A DNA stretch of 56,831 nt from Moorena sp. SIO3I8 (GTDB taxonomy: Bacteria > Cyanobacteriota > Cyanobacteriia > Cyanobacteriales > Coleofasciculaceae), in assembly GCF_010692325.1 (NCBI RefSeq), contig NZ_JAAHHW010000008.1:1-56831 (forward strand). Reading direction: 5' to 3'. Positions 52,849 through 56,831 of this stretch are shown here, in pieces. The notes under the pieces are model-generated. The model saw nothing but the letters and a program-made list of their open reading frames with translations, was not told the DNA's origin and made no database searches. The position numbers and the translations under genes are program-made. Every line of letters starts with the position of its first letter. Position 1 is the stretch's first letter.

Positions 52849-54048
52849 TTATCGTATCCACTGCAAATGCTGGGATAATAACTGATTTAAATCATAACCC
52901 TGTTGAATAGTTTCCCTGGCCTTAGCGCGAATAGCAGCCATCTGTTCTGGATGGTCGAGAGCTTCCTCAACCCGATCGGCAATTTCCTCTGGCGAGAAAA
53001 AGTCTACTAACAAACCATTAATCCCATCTTCAATCACCTCTGTCACTGGGGGAGTATCAGACGCTACTACCAAACAACCTGTAGAAAGGGATTCTAGCAT
53101 CGACCAAGACAGAACAAAAGGACGGGTAAGATAAATATGAACAGAGGAAGCTTGAAGAACTTGTAAGTATTCTGAGTAAGGAAGTAAACCAGTAAAGTGG
53201 ACTCTGTTTAGGTCAAGGGGTACTTTTTCTAACATCAAGTCTTTGTAAGTTTTGCCATCGGGTAGGTTTTTACCATAAGCCACCCGATTTTCCCCGACAA
53301 TCACAGCATGACACTTAGGACGTCGCTGCTGAAGGATACCGATTGCTTCGATCAATTGGGGAAAACCTCGATAAGGTTCCATGCCCCGTGCCACATAAGT
53401 GACTAGTTCTTTCACCTCAGACAAATCTAAGTTTATCTGTTTTAGTACTAACTTTGCCCCTGGATTGGGTTTAAAGAACTCGGTGTCCACCCCATCATGA
53501 CGCACGGTAATTCTGCTGTGGAAGTCCGCTGGAAATTGCTGGCGCTGCCAGTAAGTGGGAGACAATCCGCGATCGCAACTGGCTAGGTCTAACAAAATCG
53601 GGGCATTTTTCATCCGAATCCGGGCTTCATCATCAGCGTTTAAGGGCTCGGATAGATCAAAATCAGCATCTGTGCCATGGGCATGATAAAACCACTCGAA
53701 GTAGCACAGTAATCTGGCTTGGGGGAAAGCGTCTTTAATAAATAACGTTGGGCCCCAACCCGAATGACCATAGACCACATCAGGAACAAATCCCTTAGCC
53801 TTGAGCTGATTGGCTAAACGATAGACAGCTTGACCCTGAAGTACGGCATTTTCTAATGGTCTAACATAGTGGTGAGTTTCTGGACGTACTTCCCTAGAGT
53901 TATTGTAAAGAGCTTTGACAACTCCAGGCAGTTGCCCTTCTTTGCGCCTAGTCCCAAAGACAACCTGGTTGCGGTTATCTTTAGCTAAAGCAGTTGCTAT
54001 GTGGCGAAACTGGGCAGGGAAATTGGGATGTAGGAATAGAATGCGCAT
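52849..54048 (-). CDS. GT4-family glycosyltransferase
   Basis: 399 residues from ATG 54048 (MRILFLHPNFPAQFRHIATA). GT-B fold: the N-terminal domain has VVYGHSGWGPTLFIKDAFPQ. The C-terminal domain has VTYVARGMEPYRGFPQLIEA, HAVIVGENRVAYGKNLPDGK, VHIYLTRPFVLSWSMLESLS and the E-x7-E-type donor loop SMLESLSTGCLVVASDTPPV, TEVIEDGINGLLVDFFSPEE. The ARGMEPYRGFPQ variant is typical of a cyanobacterial GT4 subgroup, and the N-terminal MRILFLHPNFPAQF is its hallmark. An upstream TTG (54081) would add 11 atypical residues and is rejected. It probably acts in polysaccharide or glycan synthesis; the substrate is unknown. Confidence 0.88.
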   Translation of the reverse strand: MRILFLHPNFPAQFRHIATALAKDNRNQVVFGTRRKEGQLPGVVKALYNNSREVRPETHHYVRPLENAVLQGQAVYRLANQLKAKGFVPDVVYGHSGWGPTLFIKDAFPQARLLCYFEWFYHAHGTDADFDLSEPLNADDEARIRMKNAPILLDLASCDRGLSPTYWQRQQFPADFHSRITVRHDGVDTEFFKPNPGAKLVLKQINLDLSEVKELVTYVARGMEPYRGFPQLIEAIGILQQRRPKCHAVIVGENRVAYGKNLPDGKTYKDLMLEKVPLDLNRVHFTGLLPYSEYLQVLQASSVHIYLTRPFVLSWSMLESLSTGCLVVASDTPPVTEVIEDGINGLLVDFFSPEEIADRVEEALDHPEQMAAIRAKARETIQQGYDLNQLLSQHLQWIR

Positions 54049-54150
54049 TGAGAATAGCAAAGGGCAAATTGTATGTGGCAAATGGTGAATCGATTTTTTC
54101 GGATTTTTTCTTAATTAACCATTAACCATTAACAATTTGCCATTGATTAA

Positions 54151-55638
54151 CTAACTGTTTTTTGGTTTTGGAATCGTAATATCTAACACGGTGACGTCCT
54201 GGGAAAGGCTAGTCAGGGCTGGTTCGATTTGGGAAGCATTGCCCACAACTACGGTAACAATCTGATCAGGTTTGAGATATTTTTCCGCCACCCGCTGTAC
54301 ATCCTCAATCGTAGTAGCTGTGACTCCCTTTTGATAACGGAAGATGAAATCCTCTGGGTAGCCGTAGTATTCATAGCGCATCAGCCGAGATAGGGTTTGC
54401 TCTGGCTTCTGGAAATTAAACACAAAGGAGTTGAGAACGCTTTCTTTTGCCTTAGCCAATTCTTCTGAGCTAATCGGACTAGTGCGCAATTTCTGGATTT
54501 CATCTAGAACAGATTTAATAAAGGGTACCGTGGTTTCAGAGCGAGTTTGTCCCCCAGCAATAAACAAACCCGGATAGTCATAGCGAACACTCCAAACCCC
54601 GTAGACCGAGTAAGCTAGACCTTGACGCGATCGCACTTCGTTAAATAGTCTGCCCCCAAATCCATTCATCACCTCATTTAACACAGAAAGGGCGGCGTAG
54701 TCAGGGCTATTGAGTTTGCCCCCAATATGTCCCATTTGAATATTACTTTGGGTCAGTTGAGGTTGATCCACAAAAAATATACCCCCTAACTGAGCCTGGG
54801 ATGCGTCTGGCACCTTTGGCTGTGCTGGCGCAGAGGTAGATTTCCAACTCCCAAATTTCTCCTCAATTAGCGATCGCATTTTTTCGGAGTCAAAATCCCC
54901 CACAATACCCAGTATCATATTTTCTGGATATACATACCTCTGTGAGAAAGTGATTAAATCATTACGAGAGATATTGTCTAGATGCTCATACTCTATCGTG
55001 CGGGCATAGGGGCTAGTGTCACCGTAGATCAGTTTCGTAAATTCACGAGAAGCAATATCACCGGGATCATCATTGCGGCGGGCAATTTGTCCCGCTAGTT
55101 GCTGTTTAGCTAGAGCCAGCTTAGATCGAGCAAAGGCAGGCTTTTGAATAACTTCAGCAAACAAATCAAAGACCAAGTCCAAATCTTCGCTCAAAGCACT
55201 AAAACTCGCACTGCCAGAACTAGTGTCAATACTAGTTTCCACCGAAGCTGCCTTTTCTTCTAACAGCACATTTAACTCATTGCCTGAGTGTTCAGTGGTA
55301 CCCCCAGTACGCATCACAACTCCCGCCATAGTCGCTAAGCCAATTTTGTCAGCAGGCTCAAGGCGATCGCCGGTGCGAATCATTGCGGTACCACTCACCA
55401 AAGGCAGTTCATGGTCTTCCATCAAATAGACCACCATCCCATTGTCTAACTGATAGCGAGTGTAGTCCGGTAGCTGAATTGGTGGTAACGGGTCAAACTC
55501 TAATTCATCGTAATGGCGTGGGGTATCAGCTATTGCTGGTAGACGAGACACAAGCACTACCACTAGCATTGTCACTACCAGTAGCCCGATCCATTTCAGG
55601 TATTTGGGATTTTGGCTTTTCGATTTTAGATTGGTCAT
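54151..55638 (-). CDS. M16-family peptidase-like protein lacking the zinc motif (non-catalytic partner)
   Basis: 495 residues. A membrane anchor or signal (YLKWIGLLVVTMLVVVLVSR) is followed by two M16 domains: YTRYQLDNGMVVYLMEDHEL, MIRTGDRLEPADKIGLATMA, then YVYPENMILGIVGDFDSEKM and FVDQPQLTQSNIQMGHIGGK, FGGRLFNEVRSRQGLAYSVY. Where catalytic members have HxxEH the sequence reads GLATMAGVVMRTGG, so no zinc site is visible. Bacterial and mitochondrial M16 proteases often pair a catalytic and a non-catalytic subunit, and the gene upstream is an M16 fragment. Probably an envelope protein that needs a catalytic partner. Confidence 0.85.
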   Translation of the reverse strand: MTNLKSKSQNPKYLKWIGLLVVTMLVVVLVSRLPAIADTPRHYDELEFDPLPPIQLPDYTRYQLDNGMVVYLMEDHELPLVSGTAMIRTGDRLEPADKIGLATMAGVVMRTGGTTEHSGNELNVLLEEKAASVETSIDTSSGSASFSALSEDLDLVFDLFAEVIQKPAFARSKLALAKQQLAGQIARRNDDPGDIASREFTKLIYGDTSPYARTIEYEHLDNISRNDLITFSQRYVYPENMILGIVGDFDSEKMRSLIEEKFGSWKSTSAPAQPKVPDASQAQLGGIFFVDQPQLTQSNIQMGHIGGKLNSPDYAALSVLNEVMNGFGGRLFNEVRSRQGLAYSVYGVWSVRYDYPGLFIAGGQTRSETTVPFIKSVLDEIQKLRTSPISSEELAKAKESVLNSFVFNFQKPEQTLSRLMRYEYYGYPEDFIFRYQKGVTATTIEDVQRVAEKYLKPDQIVTVVVGNASQIEPALTSLSQDVTVLDITIPKPKNS

Positions 55639-55689
55639 TGGTCATTAGTCATGGGTAATGCGATCAATAGTTGGTGGTTACCAGGTTTA

Positions 55690-56000
55690 AGGTTAGGAGG
55701 TTGAAGGTTAGGAGGTTGAAGGTTGTTCGCGTAGCGTGGCCAATAGGCCAAGGTTAGGAGGTTGAAGGTTGTTCGCGTAGCGTGGCCAATAGGCCAAGGT
55801 TAGGAGGTTGAAGGTTGAAAGTTAACCAGTTGTTCGCGTAGCGTGGCCAATAGGCCAAGGTTAAGCGGTTGCCGGTTGCCGATTATACACTTTACCCTTC
55901 AACCAAACCACCTACCCTACATCAGATCCCTGGGCATGAACAACGAAACAACATTCAACCTTCAACCTTCTCACCTTCAACCTTCTCACCTTCAACCTTC
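55690..56000. repeat. Composite repeats between the M16 genes
   Basis: Three GGTTGTTCGCGTAGCGTGGC+CAATAGGCCAAGG units (55725-55863) alternate with AGGTTAGGAGGTTGA tandem units. Then AACCTTC/TCACCTTC heptamers lie at 55950-56002. These separate the two M16 frames by ~390 bp where an operon would normally have little space. Confidence 0.85.
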
Positions 56001-56027
56001 AACTGAGAGCAACCTTGAAGCGTTTAG

Positions 56028-56295
56028 CTACTCAATTGGTAAAATCCGTCCAATCGTGCGGTTTTCTGGTCGAAAAGTTGCCTGAGCCACTCGCTGAATG
56101 TCTGCTGCACTCACTGCCTCTATATCTTCTATTTCCTTGAACAAGTTACGCCAATCACCGGTTTTGACCTCATAGGTTGCCAAATTTCTGGCCATACCCA
56201 TATTGGAATCAAGCGATCGCAATAGGCTAGCCCTTGCCTGAGTTTTTACCCGTTCCAATTCTTGGGGTGAAACTAGTTCAGTTTTGAGCTTTAAA
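56028..56295 (-). pseudogene. C-terminal fragment of a catalytic-type M16 peptidase
   Basis: KLKTELVSPQELERVKTQAR, ASLLRSLDSNMGMARNLATY, EVKTGDWRNLFKEIEDIEAV and FRPENRTIGRILPIE form the last ~85 residues of an M16 domain, complete to its stop. Upstream, at about 56292, homology ends exactly where the sequence TAAACCCTGGCATCC, shared with 10314-10328 beside trnW, begins. The apparent longer frame to 56411 starts inside the tRNA gene and is not protein-derived. The catalytic N-terminal domain is missing here. Confidence 0.8.
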
Positions 56296-56309
56296 CCCTG
56301 GCATCCCAC

Positions 56310-56355
56310 AGGTGCGACCCGCAGCGAATCCAATCCGCTAAGGAAAAGCGCACCT
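56310..56355. repeat. GGTGCG/CGCACC inverted-repeat element beside trnW copy 2
   Basis: AGGTGCGACCCGCAGCGAAT to AAAAGCGCACCT, an imperfect palindrome inserted where the left trnW locus has only AACACT. It distinguishes the two duplicated loci. Confidence 0.7.
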
Positions 56356-56382
56356 AACTTTTGTATTCTACCAATTTTGAGC

Positions 56383-56454
56383 GCGCCCTGGAGGACTCGA
56401 ACCCCCGACATCAGGTTTTGGAGACCTGCGTTCTACCAACTGAACTAAGGACGC
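56383..56454 (-). tRNA. trnW: tRNA-Trp (CCA), second copy
   Basis: Identical over 72 nt to the copy at 10358-10429 (same acceptor, anticodon loop CTCCAAA and T arm). It follows the second rplS on the minus strand, as in the first locus, but no secE follows; instead the M16 fragment does. Confidence 0.95.
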
Positions 56455-56548
56455 AGATGGAGTAGAGAGGTAGAGGTTAACCTCTCGCTTTATTTAGTTT
56501 ACCCTAATTTTGGCATTTACACCAACCTGATGCTAGGCCAGAAAAAGG

Positions 56549-56831
56549 TTATAAACTACGGTCAAAGCGTTGTTTGATGCGAGTAGCCTTACCAACGCGA
56601 TCGCGTAAATAGTATAGCTTAGCTCGACGCACCTTGCCTCGACGGACTACTTTTATATTAGCAATTTTTGGAGAATGGAGTAGAAAAACCCGTTCCACAC
56701 CAACCCCTTGGAAAATCCGGCGTACTGTAATCGTTTCATTAATGCCACCATTGCGCATGGCAATCACAGTGCCTTCATAGGGTTGAATCCGTTCCTTATT
56801 ACCTTCTTTAATCCGTACCCCCACCCGCACA
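56549..56831 (-). CDS. rplS: Ribosomal protein bL19, second copy (5' part beyond the window)
   Basis: 94 residues are visible, from [20 protein letters not shown] to [13 protein letters not shown]. They match the first copy except two Ile/Val changes (GIGVERV/GVGVERV and KVIRR/KVVRR). The frame runs off the right edge, so the GTG at 56830 is internal, not a start. DNA differences are mostly silent, indicating purifying selection since duplication. Confidence 0.93.
   Translation of the reverse strand, partial: VRVGVRIKEGNKERIQPYEGTVIAMRNGGINETITVRRIFQGVGVERVFLLHSPKIANIKVVRRGKVRRAKLYYLRDRVGKATRIKQRFDRSL

Noticed and set aside
56296..56411. N-terminal extension of the M16 fragment
   Set aside because: The frame from 56411 starts inside the tRNA-Trp gene and reads repeat DNA; only the part after the breakpoint is peptidase sequence.

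Overview
The window looks like part of the chromosome of a large-genome filamentous cyanobacterium, probably a marine Moorena-like lineage; the genus is an inference. GCGATCGC (HIP1) sites are frequent. Core genes sit in the cyanobacterial order rplS-trnW-secE-nusG-rplK-rplA-rplJ-rplL. Typically cyanobacterial families are present: DUF4278, DUF3095, an ABA4-like protein, a PEP-CTERM-type protein and a PutA fusion. Intergenic DNA is full of heptanucleotide tandem repeats (STRR type), small foldback elements and GTTCGCGTAGCGTGGCC-type repeats.

Layout. 1-2.4 kb: tail-to-tail edge genes and an esterase/NB-ARC (NLR-like) gene split by a frameshift in a T9 run. 2.5-4.4 kb: an ISAzo13-type transposase fragment interrupted by an IS4-type element with a 9-bp target duplication. 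5.3-11.2 kb: the minus-strand ribosomal and transcription-factor operon with an L10 leader, terminators, trnW and two copies of a 287-289 bp promoter-bearing repeat. Two transposase-less IS200/IS605 derivatives flank its start. 11.8-19.4 kb: a PEP-CTERM metalloprotease, two membrane glycosyltransferases, an XRE regulator and a DUF1295 methyltransferase. 20-22.3 kb: two paralogous DUF4278 proteins. 22.6-25.7 kb: putA. 26.4-27.3 kb: decayed antitoxin genes and a 4-copy repeat array. 27.4-32.1 kb: a large NB-ARC protein with about 27 solenoid repeats. 32.3-41.5 kb: an antitoxin, a glycosyltransferase, a DsbA-like thioredoxin, a small secreted protein, a DUF5117-type metalloprotease, a YvlD/holin-like protein and a pentapeptide protein. 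41.7-52.6 kb: purK, ABA4-like, aminopeptidase P, an Rpn-type nuclease, an orphan nuclease-like protein, DUF3095 and murJ. 52.8-56.8 kb: a GT4 glycosyltransferase, an M16 peptidase pair whose upstream member is truncated, and a second trnW-rplS segment fused to that break.

How it fits together. The housekeeping genes are intact, while the DNA around and inside them has been heavily invaded by repeats. purK, putA, a GT39 protein and an M24 peptidase carry repeats in frame. Inside the GT39 and putA genes the tandem units are 24 and 15 bp, whereas most intergenic units are 7 bp. Accessory content is dominated by two NLR-type STAND NTPases (candidate defence or self-recognition proteins) and remnants of toxin-antitoxin systems.

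Most notable: the 27-repeat NLR, the promoter-bearing repeat placed twice in the ribosomal operon with an empty site visible at the window's right end, the duplicated rplS-trnW segment joined to a broken M16 gene, and the in-frame foldback element in purK. All assignments were made by reading motifs; no database search was run.
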